Positions 43,219 to 55,027 of a stretch of DNA of 64,000 bases are shown one piece after another. Position 1 is the first letter of the stretch; every line of letters begins with the position of its first letter. Origin of the DNA: Narthecium ossifragum (Eukaryota; Streptophyta; Magnoliopsida; Dioscoreales; Nartheciaceae); assembly GCA_963920575.1 (NCBI GenBank), contig OY986969.1, positions 14,896,615-14,960,614 on the forward strand, read 5' to 3'. The notes under the pieces were generated by a model. That model was not told the origin of the DNA. It searched no databases and saw only the letters and a list, made by a program, of their open reading frames with translations. The translations under genes were made by a program, and so were the position numbers.

Positions 43219-43320
43219 CCTCTCATTCCTCTCTCACCAACTCCGTCTTCGATGACCTCGCCCAGACGGTGCGCGTGCCATCTGCCACGCCCGACGACCA
43301 GCCGATGACTGATTTCACCG
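43219..43320 (+). CDS. Possible exon of a host gene, protein not recognised
   Basis: GC-rich open sequence directly after the gap: one frame reads SHSSLTNSVFDDLAQTVRVP then SATPDDQPMTDFTE, followed by a consensus-like donor GAG|GTAGTG at 43321 and a T-rich, intron-like sequence. Composition and the donor suggest the first coding exon of a plant gene whose start lies in the gap. No acceptor or second exon was found in the next 2 kb, so it may be a captured or truncated gene fragment. Confidence 0.4.
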
Positions 43321-45357
43321 AGGTAGTGTTTTTTTTTGAGTTTCTTGGGATTTTTTTTTGTGGAGGGTTGGATTGTCATATGCTAGGTTTAGTGTTCACT
43401 GATTGTATATGCTAGGTTAGTGTTCTGATTGTCGATGATATTTCAACTGCAAGAAAAGTTTTTCAAATGCTAACGACAAAGTACGAGAACCTGGTATATG
43501 CATGTGATACAGAGGAAAGTAGATAAATCTTTGTCAATGCCACTTATATATGTGCTATCGCTGTTTTAATTTTTGTATTCTACGAACAGTTTTTGAAATC
43601 CAAATAGGTGCATTTCGGTATTCATATCGTGTAGTGTATGTTTGTAACTAGACGTTGTTGTCTTCCCTCCTAATATTCATGGAACATTGTTTTGATTTTA
43701 TTTTACTTGCTTGCATGCTAAGATGCTAAGATGCTGCAGTAAATCCAAACAGATTGTTTTGATTTAAAAAACATGCTAAGATGCTGCAGTAAATATAAAT
43801 AATTTTATTTTACGTGCTTGCATGGAACATTGTTTTTGAAATCTCATCTTTGTTGCTGCCGTAAATAGTCTGAGTATCAACTTTTTCAAAATATAAATAA
43901 CATGTACATTCTGTAATTTGAGTTGATAAAACTATGCTTTTGTCCAAGATATTTTATCCTAGACATCATCATTGCAGCAATAATCAATCAGCAAATAAAG
44001 AACTCATTAGTATGTCAAAATTTTCACCACAATGCAAGGTATAAATTGTTCGTCTAAGTGCTCTTTATGGGGATTTGCCCGTCTAAGTGCTTTTTATGTC
44101 GTTTGTGGGGCTGTACTTGAGGAATGTTATAGAATTGTTTCATTTAGCTTTCGGTACAAGGGAGATTTTGTCAAAATTTTTGTTTAAAAACCCTAAATAT
44201 TTTATGTTGTATTACGTAAGTGTCGGTGTCGTAGGCACGAGCATTGACTAGTCTTATATGTATATCCAGTGTGATAGAACACCACTAACAAATTGTTCAT
44301 CTTGTGCTTTAAAATTAGAATCGAAGAGTCCCCACAGAGTGCAAACTGGTTAACGTGTGACAATTCAGTGAGTTTATGGCATGCAAATGCTGTTTTGTTG
44401 TATGATAAAATCCTGTATGATTACCCACTCATTTATACAAATCTATTTCTCTACTTTTTTAGTCTACAAGTTTCAAATACTACATTAATTTGTTGTCCTT
44501 ATACTTTGAATGTGGTCAAGAATTCGAGCAGAGTGACCATTTTGTAGCCCTTATACATGATCATTGCGGATGAATCTCCAATGATAATTAGACGTGTTTT
44601 GTTGTATTTTGACCTTTTATGATAACTATACATTGTGGTTTTGTTAGTTAGAATACCGTAGCAGTGAGATTGAAACTGCCATTTGGTTCCTACAGTTTCC
44701 TCCATGGCATAATTTCTGCCTATCAAATTGCGCTGTAGAATAAGGATCAATGTTGTTGATGATACACATGGTGAGTCTAATGTTAGCAGCAACAAGTGCT
44801 GTTCTGCATCTACAGTTGAGTGCCAATGTCCACTAGTTTATGCCTAGAAGTACACCTCGTTTTTTAATTGAGCTTGAGGTCGAACATCCTCGGGCTCGGC
44901 TCCATTAGCTTCAAAAGCTCGATTAAGTGTTTTTAAACAATATATTTTTTTAATTCTTTATATAGATAGTGGCTCAGCTCGATTAGGCTCGAAAGTACGA
45001 CTCGACAGTTCGGCTTTGAGTTTCAAGAGCTGAGCTCGAGCCAAGCTTTCTTAAAAATAATCAGAAATTTAAACTTATATTTTATCATTCAATACATATT
45101 GGCATCATCAAAACAAGATTACGAACCAATAATAATATTATTGTCGTATGTGAGAGTGTCTAATTAGCACCCAAATTATCTAATTAAATAATAATATTCT
45201 AGTATTCTAGTATTATCTAATTAAATAATAATATTCTAGTTGTAACCTCACCAGGGAAGGTGGTGACCACATATCATCGATTCATCCTCTCTACATGACA
45301 AACCAAACAGGGGATCAGGTTGCATCATATGATCACAAAGGCAAACCAAACAAGGGA
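43321..45357. other. Intron-like and intergenic AT-rich sequence with retroelement scraps
   Basis: No exon was recognised. Around 44860-45055 there is a GCTCGA/GAGCTCGA-rich stretch, and 45062-45120 resembles the start of the copia LTR at 28048 in reverse (ATATTGGCATCATCAAAACAAG). The last 70 bp before 45358 (AACCAAACAnGGGATC) are related to the flank after 48886. Confidence 0.5.
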
Positions 45358-45589
45358 TGTGAGGATCTGTCCCTCTACTCCTAGGCCGACCGCTTGGATC
45401 GGGCCCATGACTCGTTGTGGACCGCAAGGGCAATTTAGTAAATTGCGTCTTATCGGTTTGTTTCACACCCGCGTGGTGCACACACAAACACTATGTTTGA
45501 TTTATGTGTTTGCTAGAACCCTAGGCATACTTGGGATCAAAAGATCCAAGCTCGGGCCCGCGAAAGCCTGTTTTTAGGGCAGCTGGCGG

Positions 45590-45755
45590 CCCATGTGCGA
45601 TCGGTCGCTCCTGGGAGCGACCGATCGCATCTGTGTCGGTGGTCAGCGCGACCGACGTGTCAGGATAAAGACGCGAACCGACTTAACCCGGCCCAGTCCG
45701 ATCGATCGGTCCGGCCCAGTCCGACCGATCGGTCCTGGGACCGATCGATCGGACT
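45590..45755 (+). repeat. CGATCG-centred palindromes in the solo LTR
   Basis: Includes CGGTCGCTCCTGGGAGCGACCG, CCGATCGATCGG and GACCGATCGGTCC, all highly self-complementary. Confidence 0.85.
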
Positions 45756-47298
45756 CGAGCTTACAAGTAGTCCGAGACCTCCTCTGGTTTTTCCAGTTTG
45801 TTTCTCTTCTCCTTCCCTTCCGTTCTCCCTCTTCCGACCATCTTTTTGAGTGCTTGAGGGCTTGTTGGATTTGTGGCAGCGTGAGGAAGATCATTGGCTT
45901 AGTTTGAAGCCGGTTTGGTGCTCGTACAGCGGGGATTCAGCCGAGGTTTGCGTAGCTCAGTAGGTTTCTAGCTACATGAGTTTATTTTGGGTTTTCTCTT
46001 AATCTAGCTGGTAGATCTAGGTGTTCTTGGTGTTGTTGTGTGCATCTTAGTTATCTTAATTTCTAGTTTGAGTTTCATATGATTTGATTGAGTTTTTAGT
46101 AGGATTTTAGCATGTTTAAACTCGGATTTTTCCGATTTCTTTGTTCTTGAAGAACAGCCGGATTACGGCGTGTTTTTCGGTCTGTACATGCATGATCTTG
46201 AATTATGATGAACATGAGAGATGCATATCTTTGAGTCTACTATCCGACCCAACCAGTTGCATATTTTTTTGATTTTCCTATGAATTGTTATGATTTTCCT
46301 ACGGATGGGCTGCGTTGCAGCAATTAAAGGTGATTAGTGAAGTTAACAGTTTTGATTAGTGTTTTCCCAGTAATCGAGTCGTCGGATGTTTCTCGGTTTT
46401 GGATATGTTGATCCCAGTATGTTTTCCTATGTTTGACTAAGTTGGATCTCGAAGCCGACGTCGTTTGGATGCTAGATCGATGAGGTCACTTAGCCTCTAA
46501 TTAGAGGATCTTGATGATTAAATAATATTATTTATGTTCATCTGAGTTGTCAGGGTTGCTTCCCATTGCAGGGCTTCGTGATTGATGGTCATGGTACCGG
46601 CGTAATATCGGGACCCGCTACGGATTGGCTGGTAGCAGTCGGTGGTATCGCGGCAGCAATCCAATTGGACTTGTTTGTTATTTTATCATATTATTGCATG
46701 CTTACTTCTTACCTGCGAATGATCATAGCATGTATTTTTTATTGCACATTAGATGCATATGGATAAGGCGTGGGCGATGGGTTGATCGCCGATCTGAGGC
46801 TTTCGGGTAGCTCGGATTTAGCTCTAGCGTAACGGGTAGCTTGGTCCAGGTTGGATGGTAGTATTCAGTCGATATCGATGATAGGCTTAGGTGACTTGAA
46901 TACATGTTGATCGATGATTTTAGAGGTCGTGTCAGCCTCTAGCCAGGTGCTGAGGGTGCAACCAGTGTCATCGTTTTATCCTTGGGCAGAGGGTGTGCCT
47001 GCCCGATAGAGACTTCTCCCGCCCCGCAATGTCTTCATCCTGCTGTACTAGGTGCTTTCGGGATGGGCCTAGTTCGTTAGGATGACCATGGTTGGATACC
47101 TAGAGACACCGTTGAGTTATGGGACCCCGTAGCACACCTAGGCCAAGTTTGGGGGGCGACACTGTTGAGTTCCGTCGTTTCTATGTGTTGTAGTGTAGAA
47201 CCCTACTAAGCTTAGTGCTCACTCCTACCTGGGCTGAGTTTTGTAGGTGCAGGCATTCAGTGGCCCCTACCGGGCAGGTGTTTGGTGGCGCGACGGTG

Positions 47299-48602
47299 TG
47301 ATCGCTTACAAACGTCGTCGTTAAAACGTTGTAAACTCAATCAAATATTAAATTTATAATCCTTAATCAATCACTACACTACTAAGTAGGAATAGCTGTG
47401 AAGTCGGGAGTCGATCTACAGGGAAAACGTTGGAAATCAAAATCAATTCTCAAAACCTTAAAACTAAGGAAAGGAATCAAAGATAGAATAGAGTTATCTA
47501 AACTAATAAAGAAAACAAATAAAAGGTTGATGAATTCGAATCAATGGAGTAGTTTACTTAGGAATTACTCAATCTGTCCTAGTTTCGTTATTAGTCTTCT
47601 CTAGTTATTATCTTATTCCCTTCTCTCAACATTATCGATCATATGGCTACAAGCTCACATGAATCTCTAAAATAAAGTTAATGTTCCCAATGGTATAACC
47701 TATCTTCGCGTAGGATAGCTTATCTCAATGGCAAACCAATAACTTCATCAAAACCATCTCATAAATCTCTACAATCAATCACAGAAATCATGTAGGACTG
47801 GAAGTACGTCAAGGGAACTCTGTTCCTTCAACTCTATTAACAATAAAACCATATTCATGAGATTATGCATCGAGAAGTTCACAAGAATCAAACTAAAGAA
47901 AAACCAAAACTACACTAGGGTTTTATGATATTCCTAAATACAAGAATTAGCAACTCATCTTTTGGATGAAAGCCATCGGGTTGGAATAGGAAGCTGTCAC
48001 CATCCACATCCTCTCCGTTTTCTTCTTCCTCCTCCAAAAATTGTCAAAAAGATGATTATTTTTGGCTGGAATAACCCATTTATATAGTAGAAACCCTTGA
48101 TCCCGGAATTAAGAGTTATAATTGAACTTAAACTCTAATTTCTCTAAACTCCATATTGATGACATCATCGGAGCGACCGATCAGACTCAAATCCGATCCC
48201 TCGCTCAAGTCGGTTTGACTGGTCATCACTGCCACGTCATTAATTAATTTCAGCCTTTATCAAATTTCATTTGTTATAGATTCAACTTTGCTTCAAAACT
48301 GGCGTCAAGCTATAGAGAATCTTACAAAGTCTTAAACATGAAAGTTGTAGCTCTTGCAGTCTTTTTTCATCTCCCTGAATTTCAGAATATGTGGAGTTTT
48401 GTAAAATATCTGGTGATTTATTTCCAAATAGTTGACGAAGCAGTCTTTTTGCATAATTTACTGATTTTTTACCGAATTTCTTGTATTTCTTTTCAAATCC
48501 TACTTAAACCTGAAATTAAACAATAGGATATCAAATACACCTACTCTCAGTCTAACAAAAGTAATTTAAGGGGTTTAACTAGGAATAATTAGTGATTTAT
48601 CA
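47299..48602 (-). mobile_element. Nested solo LTR of the TGAT...CA family, 1304 bp
   Basis: Plus-strand ends TGATCGCTTAC and GTGATTTATCA. Flanking 5-mers are CGGTG (47294-47298) and CGGCG (48603-48607), a duplication with one mismatch. On the minus strand a TATATAAA box lies near 48090. Same family as 37922-39682 and 26069-26702. Confidence 0.85.
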
Positions 48603-48891
48603 CGGCGTCTGGCTGTGCTTGAGGAGCGGTGATCGTCATCTACACCCCTTTTGTTTAGATAGTCTCCTACGGGAGTGTGATGTATATAAATGTATCCTTT
48701 TAGATTTTCAAATCTTTTGTATTATATCTTTTGATGTTGCTAATTATTGTTAATTTTAGGTACTTGTGAAATGTTTAGGGAGACTAGTAAGCTAGAGGGA
48801 ACCCTCACCAAATTTATTCCGCATTTAGTTAGGATCCAGTTCTCGTCACCCGGCCCGGTTGGGCCTTCGTAGGTCGGGATGCGACAAGGGA

Positions 48892-50329
48892 TCAAGGTGC
48901 ATCACATGACCCATGCTTCAAACAATCAAGCAACCAAACAGCAGCATCCTATGGCTGATGCATGCATCTCAGGATGGATGGGATGCATGCATCCCACGAT
49001 CAGGGTGCATCAGTGATTCAAGGAACCAAATGCACCCAAAAAGTAAATTCCACTTTTGAATTTTTTTATGGGACATATTAGTGGTTTAATTAATAATATA
49101 AAATGCATTTAATATTCACTTAGCTTTAATAAATTACTTAATAATATAATAAGATATATAATATGATAATGCATATAATTTAATTAATAATATTATCTTG
49201 TTTTATTAAATTATGATGAATATACTCATCTTAACTTCTGAATAACATATTCGACATAATCAACATGAATATATTATAATAGAGTATAATATTACCACCC
49301 CGCCCATCCTATTCGACGCCTCTACAGGCGAATCCCTCTCCTATCAACGCCCGCTTATTTTTCATCTCCGGCAGACGCCCGCTTATTTTTCATCTCCGTC
49401 AGATGCTCACTTATTTTTCATCGTCGACAACGATACCCACCCGTCCTCCATCAGGTTGCATGGCTCGGTAGTGTTGAGGGTGTTCTGGCAGGTGCCGTGG
49501 CCGCTGGCGACGTACATGTGCCTCCACCTATAGTGGACATCAAGAATGATCGCATCGCCACATAGCATAGTATGGTGATATGGCATGGCCATATCATCCC
49601 CAAGAAGACCCATTTATTTTAATATAATAGTATTAATTTAATATATATTTATTAAAATAATATAAAATAAAAATAAATTTTTGCATGATGTCGACCAATC
49701 ATGATATAAATGTTTATGAGATTACAAAAATATTTGCACGTAGAAAAACAAACATGTACAAAAATTTTTATACCCTCACAAAATGTTTCTATGCACGTAA
49801 AAATGTTTGCGCTGGTTGGCTGCGCATCGAGTTGTGCTTGTTTGGCCGTGGGAAGGTGTTGTGTGTATACATGATGGCGTCGTTTTGCTCTCGTTGAAGG
49901 TCACAAGTTGGTGAGCCTTCAGATTGTCGAGAGTTGGGGCTATTCACCGGCTTGTGGTGAACTCTTTCCCCTTTGTTTCTGAGGGTGCTCGGGAGAGCAA
50001 AAGTTCCATCGTATTGTTGTTTGTGCACCTATATGTTTGAGGAGCTTCTAGATTTATCACCTTCGCATGATTGCCGAGTTTGGACTCGATGTTTGTTCAG
50101 GCGGTCTTGATCATGACTAGCTTGTATGATAGTGTCTGTAGAGTAGAATGAGTCGGGGACTCAGTTGGAGGAGTCAGGAGCCCGAGATCCCCAGTGTATT
50201 GCCTTAGAGTGCTCTAGTTCCCGTTGTGAACGTCTCCTCTCGATGTGCTCGGTTTTCGGGGGGTCGAATAGTGATGCATCGAGTACGTGTCCGTTACAGC
50301 GCTTCGCAACGTGCTTGTCAGTTGAGAGT
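48892..50329. other. AT-rich and decayed sequence
   Basis: The first 140 bp (CAACCAAACAGCAGC, GATGCATGCATC) resemble MITE sequence split by the solo LTR at 45358. 49050-49300 is very AT-rich. The open frames around 49407-49613 and 49700-50160 match nothing I recognise; the latter part may be decayed gypsy pol. Confidence 0.4.
49347..49430. repeat. Three tandem copies of a 28-bp unit
   Basis: Units begin ACGCCCGCTTATTTTTCATC; the third is diverged. Confidence 0.85.
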
Positions 50330-50615
50330 TTTCCCGACATTCTCAAGGGTCAGAGTTCGCACCAGTTACTATCAGATGAGGATTCAGGATTGCGATATCC
50401 CGAGGGGGATATTCCAGGCTGGGTATAGTTTGTTGAAGTTCACATTCATGTCCTACGGACCGGCGAACGCGCATGCAGCAGTTGTAGGTCCGATATAGAG
50501 GATCTTCAGACCGTGCCTTGATCAGCTTGTGACAGTCTTCATCAACTACATCTGATACCTATCGCTTATTAAAGAGAAGCATGAGCACCATTTGAGGATC
50601 ATGTTGCAGTTGTCG
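50330..50615 (+). pseudogene. Ty3/gypsy reverse transcriptase remnant, left half
   Basis: Frames read SSHQLLSDEDSGLRYPEG / YYQMRIQDCDIPRGIFQAGY, then KFTFMSYGPANAHAAVVG, FRPCLDQLVTVFINYI and EKHEHHLRIMLQL. These correspond to the RT blocks around YHQLRI, MSFGLTNAPA, VFIDDI and EEHLRIVL. The catalytic YxDD-type block has become INYI and stops occur. It is cut at 50616 by an LTR and resumes at 59321. Confidence 0.75.
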
Positions 50616-50849
50616 TGTCACACCCCGACCTAGAAAGCCCATCCAGATTGGGGCGTGAGAGTTCCTACTCTATTTAATCATCACTGACGCATTTATAATA
50701 AAAATAAGACATCTAAATTAACAATTGATATTGTTAGCCCAGATATTGTTTTGATGATGTCAATATATATTTGATGATAAAACAATGATTTAATATTATT
50801 ATCCCTTAATTTGGAAAGCATTAAAATCATATTTGATGAGTTTTGTACT

Positions 50850-51267
50850 GACGGTCGATGCGACGGATGATGCATGGATCGACCGTGGGATATGGCGGTT
50901 GATGGAAGGATCGACCGCGAAAGCTGACAATGGGAATATAGGCGACGGTCAATGTCACGGTCGATGGGACGGTCGACCGTGAGGTGTGACGGTCGATGGA
51001 CCGATCGACCGTGGCCTATGTGACTTGGCTCGAAGGAGCGACGGTCGATCGGTGCATTGACCCTGGGAAGAGGTTTTCGCAACAGAGCCTGACAGACGAT
51101 GTCACGGTCGATGGGATGGTCGCCGTGAGGCGTGACGGTCGATAGGCGGATCGAATGTGGCTCAAGGAAAGCCTGGCGGACGATGCCATGGACGATTGGT
51201 GGATCGACCGTGGCTCAAGGAAAGCCTGGCGGACGATGCCACGGACGATGCGACGGTCGACCGTGAG
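50850..51267 (+). repeat. GGTCGATC array in the 5' LTR
   Basis: Units of GACGGTCGATGnnACGG and GGATCGACCGTGG type, with GCCTGGCGGACGATGCCA phrases. It is about 60 bp longer than the 3' LTR array through internal duplication and ends 83 bp before the TATA box. Confidence 0.9.
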
Positions 51268-51349
51268 CCCAGAAAAGAGCCGTTAGAGAGCCGTTGCAGG
51301 AGAAAGAAATAGCCGTTGGGAGGCTATTTGGAAGGGTTGGAAGCTCAGC

Positions 51350-51357
51350 TATAAAAG
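51350..51357 (+). promoter_or_regulatory. TATA box of the 5' LTR
   Basis: TATAAAAG; the same box is at 54169-54176 in the 3' LTR. Confidence 0.7.
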
Positions 51358-51896
51358 AGAAAGTCCAGCAAACTTGCCAAGGACTTAGAGGGAGCTAAGG
51401 GATTATTGTAATAATATTCTAGCAAGTTTCTATCTCGTATTAGTGAGCTAAACCTTTGTAAAACTACTTCAAGTGTGAAGTAGACTTTGAGAGAAATATC
51501 CAATAGTGAGATTGGAGAGGTTGCCAAGCACCCGTAAGCTTGGTGGATAGATTGCCAAGCACCCGGAAGCTTGGTGGACAACTTGTAAGAGGTCTTGCAA
51601 GTAGTGGAACCTCAAGGAGTGCCTTGAGAGAGTGGACGTAGGCAAGGTTGGCCGAACCACTATAAAAATCCTGGTGCAATCTCTCTAACTCTCCTCTATC
51701 CTTCTATTTAATTGCTTAATTATCTGCTCTTATCATTGCAAGCATATTACTTGATTAGAATCCTCCTACTCAGTTTTCCTTAATTGATTTTATTGTTTAA
51801 AGCCTAAGATAAGCCCCCCTCTTAGAGCTTCAATTGGTATCAGAGCTAGGTCTCTAATTTTGTGGTGTAACAACCCTTAGAGGATCCTAAATCAAT

Positions 51897-52949
51897 ATGG
51901 AAAACATAGAGGGACAATCTACAAATAGGCCACCATACTTCAAGGGTTCAAATTATACATATTGGAAGAATAGAATTGAAATATTTATAAAATCCATGGA
52001 TTATGAAGCATGGATGGTTATTGAGGATGACCCAACTATTCCTACCAAAATTCATGAAGGAAAGGAAGTGCCTAATGCTAAAAGTGAGCTCACCCGTACT
52101 GATTTGAAAAATCTGCAAGTCAATGCCAAAGCCAAAAATTTCTTATTTTGTGCCTTTAGCCCTGATGAATTTAATAGAATTTCAGTTTATAAATCGGCTA
52201 AGGAAATATGGGAGAAGCTTGAGATAACTCATGAAGGAACTAGCTGAGTAAAGGAGTCTAAGATTAGCATGCTTGTTAATGATTATGAATTATTTTCCAT
52301 GAAGGAGGATGAGAATATAAATGAAATGTTTACTCGCTTTACCAATATTATAAATGTTCTTGATTCTCTTGGTAAAAGCTATACTAATGATGAGAGAGTA
52401 AGAAAGGTTCTTAGGTGTCTACCTAAGTCATGGGATCCCAAGGTGACGGCAATCGAAGAAGCTAAAGATTTAACCAAGCTGTCCCTTGATGAGCTAATGG
52501 GTTCTCTCATGACATATGAGATGAACATGGAGAGGAGCAATGATGGAGAAAAGAAGAAAAAGAAAACCATTGCTTTCAAGTCAACATACAAGGATTCATC
52601 CGACTCAAGCGATGAAGATGATGATGAGGAGATGCAAAAGATCACAAGGAGAATCCAACGAATCATCAAGAATCAAGGAAAGAAAAATTCCAAAGGTGAA
52701 AAAGGAAACTCCTCTTCTTACTTAAATAAATTTACTTGCTATAAGTGTAGGAAGCCCGGACATTACATGTCGGATTGTCCAAAGCTCAAATCTTCAAAGA
52801 AGAAGAAGAAGGGCAAGGAAGAAAGTGACTCGAGCTCTACCTCCGAAGAAGAAGAAGAAAAAGAAACTGTAAATCTTTGTTTAACTGCATTCGGAGTAAA
52901 AGAAGATGAAGTTGACAAGTGGAGGCACAAGGTATTTAAAGGAGGATAA
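51897..52949 (+). pseudogene. Copia gag (UBN2-type) with zinc knuckle, one in-frame stop
   Basis: About 350 codons. It starts MENIEGQSTNRPPYFKG with NYTYWKNRIEIFIKSMD. The gag core follows (NAKAKNFLFCAFSPDEFN, EIWEKLEITHEGTS, MLVNDYELFSMKEDEN, NEMFTRFTNIINVLDSLGKS, RCLPKSWDPKVTAIEEA, LTKLSLDELMGSL). Then come an acidic/lysine-rich hinge, a CCHC knuckle (CYKCRKPGHYMSDC), and a Lys/Ser/Glu-rich tail ending HKVFKGG-TAA. A single TGA at 52245-52247 replaces what is CGA-like (Arg) in the homologue at 31887 (GTSR). Gag packages the element RNA. The reading frame is otherwise intact, so the stop may be recent or read through. Confidence 0.9.
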
Positions 52950-53590
52950 CAATATGGGTTAAAGGTAATGGAGGTATGTCTTAATTTTCGATATATGTCT
53001 CCTCCATTACATCTTCTTATTCCATTTTTTATTTAAAAGAAATTTCATGCTTTAAAAATGGTTTAAGAAAGTATTTTATGTGAAGATTTGATTACTTTTT
53101 ACAAATGACCATTTTGATTGTAAATCTTCGTTTGGTATATTGTTTTGAGATGATTTTAAAACCTTCTATTTGTTTCTCCTCAGAAATGTTTTTGTTTGTT
53201 TCTTCTACCCCCTCTACCAAATCTTTTTGATAATGTCAAAGAGGGAGAAATATTGTGATATCAGTTTTTGAAAGCTCTTAAAACCTTATATTCGAATATT
53301 TGAAATCTTTTAAGGATTTACTGATGATTTCATGAAAATAAAATTTACATTCAAATATCATGTCTCATGGTTCTATACAAAGAGGTACATATGTCATATT
53401 TTGTACTTTCATATCTTTTAACCTAAACTCAAGTCTGAGATATCTATTTAATGACATATGACTTGCATGCCTCAATGAAATTCACTTTAGAACATATTTT
53501 AGGAGGTAAATGGATGCACAAATTAAGAGGGAGCTTTCAAAGTTTTATCATCACAATTTAAAAGGTTGCCATCATCAAAAAGAGGGAGAT

Positions 53591-54661
53591 TGTTAGCCCA
53601 GATATTATTTTGATGATGTCAATATATATTTGATGATAAAACAATGATTTAATATTATTATCCCTTAATTTGGAAAGCATTAAAATCATATTTGATGAGT
53701 TTTGTACTGACGGTCGATGCGACGGATGATGCATGGATCGACCGTGGGATATGGCGGTTGATGGAAGGATCGACCGCGCAAGCTGACAATGGGAATATAG
53801 GCGACGGTCGATGTCACGGTCGATGGGACGGTCGACCGTGAGGTGTGACGGTCGATGAACCGATCGACCGTGACCTATGTGACTTGGCTCGAAGGAGCGA
53901 CGGTCGATCGGTGCATCGACCCTGGGAAGAGGTTTTCGCAACAAAGCCTGACGGACGATCTCACGGTCGATGGGACGGTCGATAGGCGGATCTACCGTAC
54001 GGTGCGACGGTCGATTGGTGGATCGACCGTGGCTCAAGGAAAGCCTGGCGGACGATGCCACGGACGATGCGACGGTCGACCGTGAGCCCAGAAAAGAGCC
54101 GTTAGAGAGCCGTTGCAGGAGAAAGAAATAGTCGTTGGGAGGCTATTTGGAAGGGTTGGAAGCTCAGCTATAAAAGAGAAAGTCCAGCAAACTTGCCAAG
54201 GACTTAGAGGGAGCTAAGGGATTATTGTAATAATATTCTAGCAAGTTTCTATCTCTTATTAGTGAGCTAAACCTTTGTAAAACTACTTCAAGTGTGAAGT
54301 AGACCTTGAGAGAAATATCCAATAGTGATATTGGAGAGATTGTAAGGTTGCCAAGCACCCGTAAGCTTGGTGGATAGGTTGCCAAACACCCGGAAGCTTG
54401 GTGGACAACTTGTAAGAGGTCTTGCAAGTAGTGGAACCTCAAGGAGTGCATTGAGAGAGTGGACGTAGGCAAGGTTGGCCGAACCACTATAAAAATCATG
54501 GTGCAATCTCTCTAACTCTCCTCTATCCTTCTATTTAATTGCTTAATTATCTGCTCTTATCATTGCAAGCATATTACTTGATTAGACTCCTCCTACTCAG
54601 TTTTCCTTAATTGATTTTATTGTTTAAAGCCTAAGATAAGCCCCCCCCTCTTAGAGCTTCA
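53591..54661 (+). repeat. 3' LTR of the gag-only copia element
   Basis: Near-identical to the 5' LTR. The array is at 53709-54083 and the TATA box at 54169-54176. It differs mainly by array unit losses and an 11-bp difference near 54340. Confidence 0.93.
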
Positions 54662-55027
54662 GATATGGGGTCAAAATGATTCAAAATTTTCTGATACAAG
54701 ACTAAACCTCAAATATCATATATAAACTATCTGAAATTTCTTGCAGAAAGAAATTATACATCTATCATCGAAAAAAGAAGTGACTGGACCCCAACTCCTC
54801 AAGTTCCTCAAAAGCCGACGTGCCACCATGTGTCTGTCCAGAGGGTGTTACAGAAGAAGAGCTGACGCATGCACCTAAAAAACGCAGCCGTGTAGGAGTG
54901 AGCAATAAGTTCAGCAGGATTCTATACTATGACACTCACAAGGGAGGGAATAGTAAAGACCCAGGTTCCACCTCATCTCTAGGGGAAACACACGTCACGC
55001 ACACCACCTACCCAAGGACACGCACCT

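Larger units (their letters stand above)
45358..48886 (+). mobile_element. Solo LTR of the TGTGAG family, variant, target duplication AGGGA
   Basis: Starts TGTGAGGATCTGTCCC and ends GGTCGGGATGCGACA. AGGGA flanks both sides (45353-45357 and 48887-48891). It is interrupted by a nested solo LTR at 47299-48602; without it the LTR is about 2.2 kb. A palindrome array of GGTCGCTCCTGGGAGCGACC and GATCGATCGG type lies at 45590-45755, ahead of a pyrimidine-rich leader. Confidence 0.9.
50732..51832 (+). repeat. 5' LTR of the gag-only copia element
   Basis: TGTTAGCCCAG ... TTAGAGCTTCA. A GGTCGATC array lies at 50850-51267 and a TATA box at 51350-51357. Confidence 0.93.
50732..54661 (+). mobile_element. 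Complete gag-only copia retrotransposon (TR-GAG type), target duplication GATAT
   Basis: 5' LTR 50732-51832 (1101 bp), primer site TTGGTATCAGAGCTAGG at 51834-51850, gag 51897-52949, about 640 bp of non-coding sequence, purine tract AAAGAGGGAGA, 3' LTR 53591-54661 (1071 bp). GATAT flanks both sides (50727-50731 and 54662-54666). The LTRs are nearly identical outside their palindrome arrays, so insertion looks recent. There is no protease, integrase, RT or RNase H. Movement would need proteins from a full-length relative. Confidence 0.93.

Noticed and set aside
42941..43379. Frames running through the Ns
   Set aside because: They cross 200 undetermined bases and a C homopolymer.
49407..49613. 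68-codon minus-strand frame near three 28-bp repeats
   Set aside because: No recognisable domain, and part of it is the translated tandem repeat; kept only as unassigned sequence.
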